DNA of 11,002 nt from Bacteroidota bacterium (GTDB lineage: Bacteria > Bacteroidota > Bacteroidia > Chitinophagales > Chitinophagaceae), in NCBI GenBank assembly GCA_023429825.1, contig JAEZDC010000075.1, forward strand, positions 1 to 11,002, given 5' to 3'. This document shows, one piece after another, positions 1 through 6,551 of this stretch (position 1 is its first letter; every line of letters begins with the position of its first letter). The notes beneath the pieces are model-generated. The model was not told the DNA's origin, made no database searches, and saw only the letters and a list, made by a program, of their open reading frames with translations. A program made the translations under genes and the position numbers.

Positions 1-26
1 CAGGAGGGGGTGTGGAAGTTGCAAGA

Positions 27-54
27 GGGTGAGGGGAGGTTTTGGGGGAGAGGG
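27..54 (+). other. Putative G-quadruplex tract
   Basis: Four G runs of three or more (27-29, 33-36, 44-48, 52-54) are separated by loops of 3, 7 and 3 nt, which fits the usual G3+N1-7 rule for quadruplex-forming DNA. The flanks are also purine-rich on the plus strand, with almost no C between 23 and 64. This shows folding potential only; no gene beside it tells whether it acts in DNA or RNA. Confidence 0.45.
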
Positions 55-165
55 AAAGAGAAGTGATGCAGGCGGCCGAGATCAGGTTTCTTTCAGGATC
101 AAAGAAGTCAAGGCTCAAGTGATAAATAAAATGATCAGGATAAGCAGTTTAAGTACTATCAGGGC

Positions 166-193
166 AGCTCTGAAAGAGCTTCCTGATTCTAGC
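166..193 (+). repeat. Hairpin-TCCT repeat, copy A
   Basis: A perfect 6-bp stem AGCTCT / AGAGCT with a GAA loop (166-180) is followed directly by TCCTGATTCTAGC (181-193). The same arrangement, a 15-nt hairpin then TCCT, a short stretch and AG, occurs at 215-243 and on the minus strand at 309-283. The stem sequences differ while pairing is retained. Confidence 0.55.
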
Positions 194-213
194 CTAAATA
201 TTTTATTAGGTAT

Positions 214-260
214 TGGCTCCGTAGGAGCCTCCTAAATTTCAGCAAGCTCCCACGGAGCCA
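214..260. repeat. Long imperfect stem-loop
   Basis: Bases 214-228 pair with 246-260 except for one A/C mismatch (223 with 251), leaving a 17-nt loop (229-245). The left arm is also the hairpin of repeat copy B, so the DNA or RNA could adopt either the short 6-bp hairpin or this longer stem. The right arm may be a partial, inverted copy of the same hairpin family. Confidence 0.5.
215..243 (+). repeat. Hairpin-TCCT repeat, copy B
   Basis: A perfect 6-bp stem GGCTCC / GGAGCC with a GTA loop (215-229) is followed directly by TCCTAAATTTCAGC (230-243). It shares the C-GTA-G apex with the inverted copy at 283-309 and the TCCT...AG flank with both other copies. I recall GGCTCCGTAGGAGCC-like hairpins as dispersed intergenic repeats in several bacterial phyla, but could not verify that here. 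Confidence 0.6.
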
Positions 261-282
261 GGAACAAATGGTGTTGATCAAT

Positions 283-309
283 CTATAAACAGGATGTTTC
301 TACGAAACA
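283..309 (-). repeat. Hairpin-TCCT repeat, copy C (inverted)
   Basis: Read on the minus strand, a perfect 6-bp stem TGTTTC / GAAACA with a GTA loop (309-295) is followed directly by TCCTGTTTATAG (294-283). It is oriented opposite to copies A and B. Its A/T-rich stem against the G/C-rich stem of copy B, with the same apex and flank, shows that structure rather than stem sequence is what the copies share. Confidence 0.55.
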
Positions 310-431
310 GGTTGCGTTAATATGATTCGTAATGCTGCGTAATGTATCCAACAGCACAAGTGTGCGACGCAACGGAAGTTTCATAGTAGTATAACAGCTT
401 GGCTCATAATGATTCTTTGCACTGTTGAGAA

Positions 432-456
432 GATTGCTTCGCTACGGCTGGCAATC
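432..456. repeat. GATTGC/GCAATC inverted repeat
   Basis: Arms GATTGC (432-437) and GCAATC (451-456) flank a 13-nt loop containing TTCGCTACGG. The layout resembles dispersed bacterial repeats of the type ATTGCTTCG...GCAATGA; that link is from memory. It is not followed by a T run, so it does not look like a terminator. Confidence 0.35.
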
Positions 457-507
457 ACGCAACCTAATCTTAAATTGCACCCCTGATAAATGCAGTACTC
501 TGCTTAA

Positions 508-630
508 CCCTTCGAGAGCCTCAGGGTGACAGCGCTTCGAGAACTTCGCATGACAAAATCAGGGAGGACATATGATGGAGGTGCTTCGAGTACCTCAGCA
601 TGACAACCCTTCGAGAGCCTCAGGGTGACA
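508..630. repeat. REP-like hairpin array, four copies
   Basis: Four copies of a 22-24-nt element lie at 508-531, 533-555, 582-605 and 607-630, in the same orientation and ending in TGACA. The outer two are identical; the inner two are variants. Each folds as an imperfect stem with a two-base bulge (left arm ending CTTCGAG or equivalent, right arm CTCAG or equivalent). In the third copy the stem-base pairs change from C-G/C-G to T-A/G-C, so both sides changed together. Translated antisense, the sequence gives VTLRLSKG, a peptide familiar from spurious ORFs over this dispersed repeat. The last copy ends 14 bp before the helicase ATG. Confidence 0.75.
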
Positions 631-644
631 ATTGAAAAATATAT

Positions 645-3026
645 ATGAAAGATTATTTGAAGGGACTGAACGGGCCGCAACTGGAAGCGGCGACACATAA
701 AGACGGACCGATCATGATCGTGGCGGGCGCTGGCAGTGGTAAAACGAAAGTGCTTACTACCCGTATTGCCTGGCTGATGGATGAACATAACATTGATGCA
801 TTCAACATACTTGCGCTCACGTTTACCAACAAGGCTGCAGCGGAGATGAAGGAAAGGGTGGAGAAAACACTCGGGAATACCGATGCAAGGAATTTGTACA
901 TCGGTACGTTTCACAGCGTGTTTGCAAGAATACTTCGCGGCGAGGCGCATCGCATTGGCTATCCCAACAGCTTTACTATTTATGATACCGATGATAGCCG
1001 CAGTGTGCTGAAGACCGTGATCAACGAACAGAACCTCGACGATAAGCACTACAAACCTAACGTGGTACACAATAGAATTTCATCTGCGAAGAATGCATTG
1101 GTGGGTCCAGATGAATATGCGAATGACTATTACATTCAGCAGGAGGATATGAGAGCGAACCGTCCTGCCATTGCACAGATATACAAAGCGTATGCGGCAA
1201 GATGTTTTAAGAATGGCGCAATGGATTTTGACGACCTGTTGCTGAAGATGTATGAACTGCTGAGAGACTTCCCGGAGATGCTGAGCAAGTACCAACGTAA
1301 GTTCAAATACATACTGATAGACGAGTACCAGGATACGAACCCTGTGCAGTATCAAATAACGAAACTGCTTGCTGCCATGCATGAGAACATTTGCGTGGTG
1401 GGTGACGATGCACAGAGCATTTATAGTTTTCGCGGCGCTACGATTGAGAACATCCTACAGTTTCAAAAAGATTATGAAGATGTGAAGGTGGTGAAGCTGG
1501 AACAGAATTATCGCAGTACGCAAAGCATTTTGAATGTGGCGAATGAAGTGATCAAGAATAACAAGGGCCAGATACCAAAAGCATTGTGGACGGATAATGT
1601 GGCGGGTGATAAGATCAAGATCGTTCGTACGATGACGGATAATGACGAGGGGAGATTTGTGAGCGACCAGATACAGGAACAAAAACTCCGCAATCATTTT
1701 TCTAATAAAGATTTTGCGATCCTTTACAGAACGAATGCACAGAGCAGAAGTTATGAAGAAAGTTTAAGACGCATGGGCATTGCGTATCGCATCTATGGCG
1801 GTATATCTTTCTACCAGAGAAAAGAGATCAAAGATTATTTGGGTTACTTAAGACTGATCGTGAATACGAGAGATGAAGAAGCGTTGAAGCGGATCATCAA
1901 TTACCCGGGAAGAGGCATTGGTAAAACTACATTGGAGAAGATCGGGATACTGGCAAGCGATAATAATATTACGTATTGGGAAGTGATGAGCCGTGCCGGT
2001 GAGTTTGGTTTTAAAGCCGGAACACTTGAAGCACTGAGCAACTTCGTAACGATGATCAAGTATTTCCAAAGCCTATTGAATGATAAGAATGCGTACGATA
2101 TAGCGGTGCAGGTAGGAAAACACACGAATATTGTAAAAGAACTTTTTAACGATAAGACCACTGAAGGCTTAGCGAGGTATGAGAACATACAGGAGTTGCT
2201 GAACTCTATTAAAGAATGGGTGGAGAGTCCAACGTTTGAAGAAACAGGTGAAGTGGGTGATAAAGGGTTAGGTGCGTATTTGCAGCAGATCACATTATTG
2301 ACAGATGCGGATGATGATAAAGATCCGAATGCAGATAATGTGAAGCTGATGACGATACATGCGGCGAAAGGATTGGAGTTTGCGAATGTGTTTGTGGGTG
2401 GACTGGAAGAAACGTTGTTTCCTTCAGGACTTAGCATCAATACAAGAGAAGAACTGGAAGAAGAAAGAAGATTGTTCTACGTTGCTGTAACGAGGGCGAA
2501 GAAGAATTTGTGGCTGACGTATGCGAATGCCCGTTATCGTTTTGGCAATCTGGTTCAGAATGAGCCGAGCCGTTTCTTAGAAGAGTTACCGGAGCAACAT
2601 ATCGACAGAACCTTTGCGGGTGGTGGTGCAAGAAATCAAAGTGGCTTTAGTGGATTGGGGAATGCGTTTCAGAGAATGAACAGGGGCTTTTTTGGAAATG
2701 ATAATGCTGCGTCGCAGGCGGAGAAAAGATATGGACCTCCGCCGAGCAAGGCAGGAGGCGGGAGGCAAGAGGCGGGAGGCAAGCCGGGTTATATAAATAC
2801 TCCGCCAGTTAATAAAGTAGTGGAGCATGTGCCGGGTGGTGATTTTGTGGCGAGTGATACAACGAATTTGCAGGCAGGTCAGAAAGTGGAGCACCAGAAA
2901 TTTGGTTTTGGTGAAGTGACGAAGATAGAAGGCAGTGCACATAACCCTATTGCAACGGTGGTGTTTGAGAAGAACGGAGAGAAGAAGATCATGTTGAATT
3001 ATGCGAAGCTGCGGATACTGGGATAG
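645..3026 (+). CDS. pcrA: UvrD/PcrA-type ATP-dependent DNA helicase
   Basis: A superfamily 1A 3'-5' DNA helicase of 793 residues, expected to act in nucleotide excision and mismatch repair, to clear RecA and stalled complexes, and to assist replication restart. Visible motifs in order: Q motif region (NGPQLEAA, 9-16), Walker A GAGSGKT (28-34), motif Ia TFTNKAAAEM (59-68), Walker B DEYQD (226-230), motif III GDDAQSIYSFRG (253-264), motif IV YRTNAQSR (361-368), motif V TIHAAKGLEF (570-579) and motif VI FYVAVTRAKK (611-620). The C-terminal region contains KVEHQKFGFGEV (746-757), matching the Tudor-like domain by which PcrA/UvrD contacts RNA polymerase. The linker (about 655-735) is low in order and includes an in-frame heptad DNA repeat (residues 703-713). 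Length is slightly above the usual 720-780. The ATG at 645 gives a normal N-terminus; no clear ribosome site is seen, as is common in Bacteroidota. The PcrA versus UvrD label is arbitrary. Confidence 0.95.
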   Translation: MKDYLKGLNGPQLEAATHKDGPIMIVAGAGSGKTKVLTTRIAWLMDEHNIDAFNILALTFTNKAAAEMKERVEKTLGNTDARNLYIGTFHSVFARILRGEAHRIGYPNSFTIYDTDDSRSVLKTVINEQNLDDKHYKPNVVHNRISSAKNALVGPDEYANDYYIQQEDMRANRPAIAQIYKAYAARCFKNGAMDFDDLLLKMYELLRDFPEMLSKYQRKFKYILIDEYQDTNPVQYQITKLLAAMHENICVVGDDAQSIYSFRGATIENILQFQKDYEDVKVVKLEQNYRSTQSILNVANEVIKNNKGQIPKALWTDNVAGDKIKIVRTMTDNDEGRFVSDQIQEQKLRNHFSNKDFAILYRTNAQSRSYEESLRRMGIAYRIYGGISFYQRKEIKDYLGYLRLIVNTRDEEALKRIINYPGRGIGKTTLEKIGILASDNNITYWEVMSRAGEFGFKAGTLEALSNFVTMIKYFQSLLNDKNAYDIAVQVGKHTNIVKELFNDKTTEGLARYENIQELLNSIKEWVESPTFEETGEVGDKGLGAYLQQITLLTDADDDKDPNADNVKLMTIHAAKGLEFANVFVGGLEETLFPSGLSINTREELEEERRLFYVAVTRAKKNLWLTYANARYRFGNLVQNEPSRFLEELPEQHIDRTFAGGGARNQSGFSGLGNAFQRMNRGFFGNDNAASQAEKRYGPPPSKAGGGRQEAGGKPGYINTPPVNKVVEHVPGGDFVASDTTNLQAGQKVEHQKFGFGEVTKIEGSAHNPIATVVFEKNGEKKIMLNYAKLRILG
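2754..2783 (+). repeat. Heptad tandem repeat inside the helicase gene
   Basis: Four 7-bp units, GGAGGCG, GGAGGCA, AGAGGCG, GGAGGCA, plus AG, lie in frame and encode the Gly/Arg/Gln/Glu run within residues 703-713. Seven is not a multiple of three, so gain or loss of one unit shifts the frame. Loss of one unit would bring TAA at 2794-2796 into frame; gain of one would bring TAA at 2810-2812 into frame. Antisense translation gives LLPPASC, a peptide I recall from spurious ORFs over dispersed copies of this repeat. Confidence 0.75.
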
Positions 3027-3030
3027 TTTT

Positions 3031-3063
3031 CACGCAAAGGCGCAAAGAGTAGAAGACGCAAAG
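3031..3063. repeat. CGCAAAG degenerate repeat
   Basis: CGCAAAG occurs at 3033-3039, 3041-3047 and 3057-3063, just after the helicase stop codon. Runs of this kind (ACGCAAAGNCGCAAAG) are familiar as dispersed intergenic repeats in many bacteria; that is recall, not a search result. No terminator is evident after the helicase gene. Confidence 0.5.
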
Positions 3064-3082
3064 CAACGAAGAATGCGAGGTA

Positions 3083-3109
3083 GAAATCAGTGATTTCATT
3101 CCTTAATAG
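3083..3109 (+). repeat. 15-nt hairpin with TCCT flank, possible copy D
   Basis: GAAATC / GATTTC form a perfect 6-bp stem around AGT (3083-3097), the same geometry as the three hairpins at 166-309. TCCTTAATAG follows after two extra bases (3100-3109). It may be a diverged copy of that family or an independent palindrome such as an operator for the kinase gene 70 bp downstream. Confidence 0.35.
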
Positions 3110-3178
3110 TTTTAAGTAGATTTGTTTACTTAGTTACATCATCCCCACCCAGGCAGATCTGAACATACCAGTAACTAC

Positions 3179-5566
3179 ATGAATCGATTCTTCAGAAGGT
3201 TATCGCTTCCGAGTAAGCTAATGCTCATCGGCATTGTGCCGCTGGCATTTCTTATTTACTTCTCTGTGCAACTGTACAGGCAAAAGTCTGAGAAGATTAC
3301 GCTGCTGAAAGATTTTGTAGACAGGATAGAGCAATCGGGTTATATATCGAAACTCATTATTGAATTACAAAAAGAACGGAAGCTGAGTTTTGATTATGCT
3401 ATTAAGAAAGATTCTGCGACGGAATTGAAGCCTCAGCGAGTTGTAACAGATGCGGCGCTCAAAAAGATAGAATCAGAGCAAACGTTGGTTCTAAAAGATT
3501 TTAAGAGCTATACTTTCCTGAACAACCTTGCCGGCATTCGTACACAGGTGGATAATCATACTGCAGATCCCAATGCCGTAGTTCATAACTACACTACTAT
3601 GGTGTACAGGCTGAATACGCTGAATGCGATCTCTCCCAGCAGTGAGACGTATTTGAAACCAGTGTATGCAGAGCTGGTATCTCAGAAGTTGTTGCATGAG
3701 ATGCTAACGAACCTAAGGATCATCCAGTCTAACATCTTTACCGTTTTGTACACGAGAAAGTATATGGTTGAGACGCTTGTAGGAACAATAGGTGTGTACC
3801 AGGTGTATAAAACATACGAAACAGAGTTCCTGGTTAAATCTTCTTCTCAAACAAAAGCACAATATGAAAAACTGAAGAGCGATCCGAATTTGAAGGCTAC
3901 GTTGCAGTACATGGATACATTATTTGCGACATTCAATTTCGGCGATAAGTATACAGCAGATGAATGGTGGAGTTTATCTGACCGCAGCCTCTTACAGATC
4001 CGTGCTTTCCAGGCCGAGATATGGAACACTGCAACGGATGGCATGAATAAAATGGTAGAATCTGAGAAAGCATCCCGCACAATGATGCTGATCTATTTAA
4101 TTGCTGCGATAGTGCTGGCTGGTTATTTTGTGTTATACATCATCAGGTCTATCACACAAACCTTATCGGAATTAGAAGGTGCTGCCAAAAGAATATCGAA
4201 GGGTGCTACCGGTGTTGGTATCAATATTCATTCGAATGATGCTATAGGCAGTTTAGCACAATCCATATATAGTATCGATGAAACGAATAAGCAGTTAGCC
4301 GATGCTGCCAGCGCTATTGGTAAAGGGAATTTTCATGTGCCTGTTAAACCGAGAAGTGAGGATGATGTTTTAGGTCATGCAGTGGTGCGTATGCAATCTG
4401 AGCTGCAAAACTTCACTCAAAAACTAGAAGAAAGCAGGGAACAATTCAGGCAGTTGGCTGATTTTATGCCGCAGATCGCATGGACTGCAACAGCGGACGG
4501 TAAAGTGGATTATTATAATAAGCGATGGTTTGACTTTACCGGATTTTCTAAAACAGGTGAACAGAACTGGACCTTGATATTACATCCTGATGATGTGCAG
4601 CGTTGTTTAAGTGCATGGAGAAAGTCTGTGGAGACTGGTGAGCCATATGAAATAGAATATCGCTTCAAAGACAGAACGAACAGGTATAAATGGTTCCTGG
4701 GAAAAGCCATGCCTATCAGGGATGATGCAGGTAATGTAGTAAAATGGTTTGGTACCAGTACAGAGATCCATCACCAGAAAACCTTGTCTGCAGAACTGGA
4801 ACAAAAAGTAAGAGAAAGAACGAAAGACCTGAATGAAGCGAATGTTGAGTTGGAACGTTCGAATAAAGACCTGGAACAATTTGCTTATATCGCCAGCCAT
4901 GATCTGCAGGAACCTATAAGAAAGATCGGGATATTCTCGCAATACATTCGTAATAACGCCTATGAGAAGATGGATGATTCTTCAAGGAACTATCTTGATA
5001 AGATCGTTACATCTACAGAGCGAATGAGAAACATCATTAAAGATCTGCTTGATTTCTCGCACATCAACCAAATGAAAGATGAATTTGAAAAGGTAGATCT
5101 GAATACGATTATCGAGGATGTAAAATCAGACCTTGAATTATTGATACAGCAAAAGCAAGCTGTTATTAATATTGATCAATTACCGGTGATACAGGCGATC
5201 CCTGTTCAAATGAACCAGCTTTTTTATAACCTGGTCAATAACGCTCTGAAATTTACAGCTGAAGGAATATATCCGGTGATCGATATCACAGTAAAAGAAC
5301 TTTCAAAGGACGAGATACCTGATCAACTCGAACGTTCTAAAAAATATTTCCAGGTCAAAGTACAGGATAATGGCATTGGATTTAACCAGGGCTATGCAGA
5401 TAAGATCTTCAATATGTTTCAGCGATTAAGTAAATCCTACGCAGGTACCGGTATTGGCCTGGCCATCTGTAAAAAGATCGCTGAAAGTCATAAAGGAACG
5501 ATCAGCGCATCCTCGCAACCCGGCCAGGGAGCTACTTTTATCATTACCCTTCCTGAAACGCACTGA
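3179..5566 (+). CDS. Membrane sensor histidine kinase, NIT-HAMP-PAS
   Basis: A 795-residue inner-membrane histidine kinase. TM1 spans about 13-31 and TM2 about 301-321, enclosing a roughly 270-residue periplasmic helical domain. It opens with LIIELQKERKLS (59-70), which fits the LQxER signature of NIT (nitrate/nitrite sensing) domains, so a small-anion ligand is possible but unproven. After TM2 come two HAMP-like segments (about 322-371 and 372-418), a PAS domain (about 420-535, with LHPDD at 468-472 and a PAC-like end), a short coiled coil (535-566), HisKA with phospho-acceptor H574 in SHDLQEP, and HATPase with N box LVNNALKF (685-692), DNGIGF (730-735), GTGIGLAICKK (756-766) and PGQGATF (781-787). 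All catalytic motifs look intact. There is no receiver domain and no response regulator gene in the window, so its partner is elsewhere. Tandem stops TGA TAG end the gene. Confidence 0.92.
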   Translation: MNRFFRRLSLPSKLMLIGIVPLAFLIYFSVQLYRQKSEKITLLKDFVDRIEQSGYISKLIIELQKERKLSFDYAIKKDSATELKPQRVVTDAALKKIESEQTLVLKDFKSYTFLNNLAGIRTQVDNHTADPNAVVHNYTTMVYRLNTLNAISPSSETYLKPVYAELVSQKLLHEMLTNLRIIQSNIFTVLYTRKYMVETLVGTIGVYQVYKTYETEFLVKSSSQTKAQYEKLKSDPNLKATLQYMDTLFATFNFGDKYTADEWWSLSDRSLLQIRAFQAEIWNTATDGMNKMVESEKASRTMMLIYLIAAIVLAGYFVLYIIRSITQTLSELEGAAKRISKGATGVGINIHSNDAIGSLAQSIYSIDETNKQLADAASAIGKGNFHVPVKPRSEDDVLGHAVVRMQSELQNFTQKLEESREQFRQLADFMPQIAWTATADGKVDYYNKRWFDFTGFSKTGEQNWTLILHPDDVQRCLSAWRKSVETGEPYEIEYRFKDRTNRYKWFLGKAMPIRDDAGNVVKWFGTSTEIHHQKTLSAELEQKVRERTKDLNEANVELERSNKDLEQFAYIASHDLQEPIRKIGIFSQYIRNNAYEKMDDSSRNYLDKIVTSTERMRNIIKDLLDFSHINQMKDEFEKVDLNTIIEDVKSDLELLIQQKQAVINIDQLPVIQAIPVQMNQLFYNLVNNALKFTAEGIYPVIDITVKELSKDEIPDQLERSKKYFQVKVQDNGIGFNQGYADKIFNMFQRLSKSYAGTGIGLAICKKIAESHKGTISASSQPGQGATFIITLPETH

Positions 5567-5581
5567 TAGCTTCTGGCTGCA

Positions 5582-5604
5582 TTTTCAATTGAACAGATTG
5601 AAAA
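5582..5604. repeat. A/T-rich inverted repeat after the kinase gene
   Basis: TTTTCAAT (5582-5589) and ATTGAAAA (5597-5604) form a perfect 8-bp stem with a 7-nt loop, starting 15 bp after the kinase stop. The left side also lies in a 10-bp palindrome TTCAATTGAA (5584-5593). With no T tract after it and weak pairing it is a poor intrinsic terminator; it could be a binding site or an mRNA 3' end structure. Confidence 0.35.
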
Positions 5605-5620
5605 ATAAAGACTTGAATTT

Positions 5621-5656
5621 TTTGCAATTTCTTCACCAGGCTTAAAAAAAGCTTTG
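5621..5656 (+). promoter_or_regulatory. Candidate Bacteroidota-type promoter for 5713 gene
   Basis: TTTG (5621-5624) and AAGCTTTG (5649-5656) match the -33 TTTG and -7 TAnnTTTG elements of the Bacteroidota primary sigma factor with one mismatch in the -7 box. The 24-nt gap is slightly long. It would start transcription near 5663 and leave a leader of about 50 nt before the ATG at 5713. Confidence 0.35.
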
Positions 5657-5712
5657 GCACAGTTTTCGGTTTTAAGGCAGCGTTAATCATTCAAATCTTA
5701 AAACAATAATCT

Positions 5713-6474
5713 ATGAAAGCTGTAATCAAGCCATCGTTAGCAGCCGCCGCAGTTATCTTATTTTCTAACGCGATCAGTGCACAAGTAAATGTGGGAAGTA
5801 CTGTTAATGCAACCACCAAGGCAACTGTAGACGCAACTAAGGCAGCAAACACTGCTGCAAAAGCAACAAAGGCTACAACAGGAGCAGTGAAAGCCACTAC
5901 AAAAGCAGCAACCGGTGCTGTAAAATCAACAACAAAGGCAGCAGTGAATGCAGCTAACAATGCAAGTGTGAAAGCTGCAGCAGGTGCAGATGTAAAAACA
6001 GCAACGAAGGCTACAGGTAGTGCAAACGGAACAAGCGCATCATCTAATTCAAACAGTGATATTAAAGCAGATGCCGGTGTTGAAGTAAAGGGAAGTGATG
6101 TAACAGGTAAAGCACAGGAAGCAAAAGCTGAAGTGGTATCAGAAGCACAGTCAATTAAAGACAAAGCACAGGAAGAAAGAAGAGATGTTAAGCCAGGATT
6201 GAACATTAGCAGTAAGAGCGAAACAAGTGGCTCTGGTTCTGCATCAGCAAATGAAAATGGAGTTACAAGCAATGGAGATATAAAAGCTTCTTCAGAAACA
6301 TCTGCATCAGCAGACGGTAAAGCAGTTAAAGAAAAGGCCAAAGAAGCGAAAGCAGAAATAAAAGAGAAGGCAGACAAGACTAAAGAAAAAGTAAAAGATG
6401 CTTCTAAGAAAGCTGAAGTTAAGGCAGAAGTTAAAGGACAGGCACAAGGAGAAATTAAGAAAGGAAATAAGTAA
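5713..6474 (+). CDS. Secreted Ala/Lys/Thr-rich LEA-like protein
   Basis: A 253-residue exported protein with no recognised enzyme domain. The signal peptide (MKAVIKPSLAAAAVILFSNA then ISA|Q) predicts cleavage after A23. The mature chain has no Cys and almost no aromatic residues and consists of low-complexity blocks: Thr/Ala/Lys repeats (32-101), including two near-identical 11-residue units (56-66 and 67-77), a Ser/Gly/Asn-rich middle (102-200) and a charged, helix-prone Lys/Glu/Ala tail (203-241, e.g. KEKAKEAKAEIKEKADKTKE). The 11-residue periodicity and composition recall group 3 LEA proteins or histone H1-like tails, but homology is not shown. The two 11-mers use different codons, so the repeat is kept at protein level and is not a fresh DNA duplication. 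Plausible roles are periplasmic desiccation or stress protection, or a cell-surface or matrix component. It has its own terminator and lies 77 bp before a beta-barrel gene on the same strand. Confidence 0.8.
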   Translation: MKAVIKPSLAAAAVILFSNAISAQVNVGSTVNATTKATVDATKAANTAAKATKATTGAVKATTKAATGAVKSTTKAAVNAANNASVKAAAGADVKTATKATGSANGTSASSNSNSDIKADAGVEVKGSDVTGKAQEAKAEVVSEAQSIKDKAQEERRDVKPGLNISSKSETSGSGSASANENGVTSNGDIKASSETSASADGKAVKEKAKEAKAEIKEKADKTKEKVKDASKKAEVKAEVKGQAQGEIKKGNK

Positions 6475-6491
6475 TCGATCAGCATGAATAA

Positions 6492-6523
6492 GGGGAGGAG
6501 TGCTAACACCATTCCTCTCTTTT
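6492..6523 (+). terminator. Intrinsic terminator after LEA-like gene
   Basis: Bases 6492-6502 pair with 6510-6520 (11 bp including three G-T wobbles) around the 7-nt loop CTAACAC, and a T run (6520-6523, then CATT) follows. It starts 17 bp after the stop codon and suggests that the next gene is transcribed separately or by read-through. Confidence 0.7.
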
Positions 6524-6551
6524 CATTCCTAACCTATCCAAAGAATTGATC

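Larger units (their letters stand above)
1..644. other. Gene-free region rich in structured repeats
   Basis: I see no credible gene here. An open frame at 29-235 gives a protein with no signal, domain or plausible composition. The region instead holds a G-rich tract (27-54), three 15-nt hairpins with a shared 3' flank (166-193, 215-243 and, inverted, 283-309), a long imperfect stem-loop (214-260), a GATTGC/GCAATC inverted repeat (432-456) and four REP-like hairpins (508-630). The stretch 320-430 has no structure I can name beyond a small GCACA/TGTGC dyad near 355. The promoter of the helicase gene should lie here, but I could not identify a convincing one. Confidence 0.7.

Noticed and set aside
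29..235. Plus-strand open frame of 68 codons
   Set aside because: It runs through the G-rich tract and two repeat hairpins, has no ribosome site and encodes nothing recognisable.
508..630. CRISPR array
   Set aside because: The copies vary, are palindromic and are separated by gaps of unequal size (1 to 26 bp); there are no unique spacers of uniform length and no cas genes.
504..1070. Minus-strand open frame of 188 codons across the REP-like array
   Set aside because: It overlaps the helicase start, and its C-terminal part is simply the antisense reading of the repeats (VTLRLSKG twice).
2586..2942. Minus-strand open frame with LLPPASC peptide
   Set aside because: It is antisense to the conserved C-terminus of the helicase; the peptide comes from the heptad DNA repeat.
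5691..6512. Long minus-strand open frame (273 codons) opposite the LEA-like gene
   Set aside because: It arises because Ala/Lys/Thr codons on the plus strand read as hydrophobic codons without stops in antisense. The plus frame has a signal peptide, a sensible start and a terminator; the minus frame gives only a Leu/Ala/Phe/Ser-rich chain.
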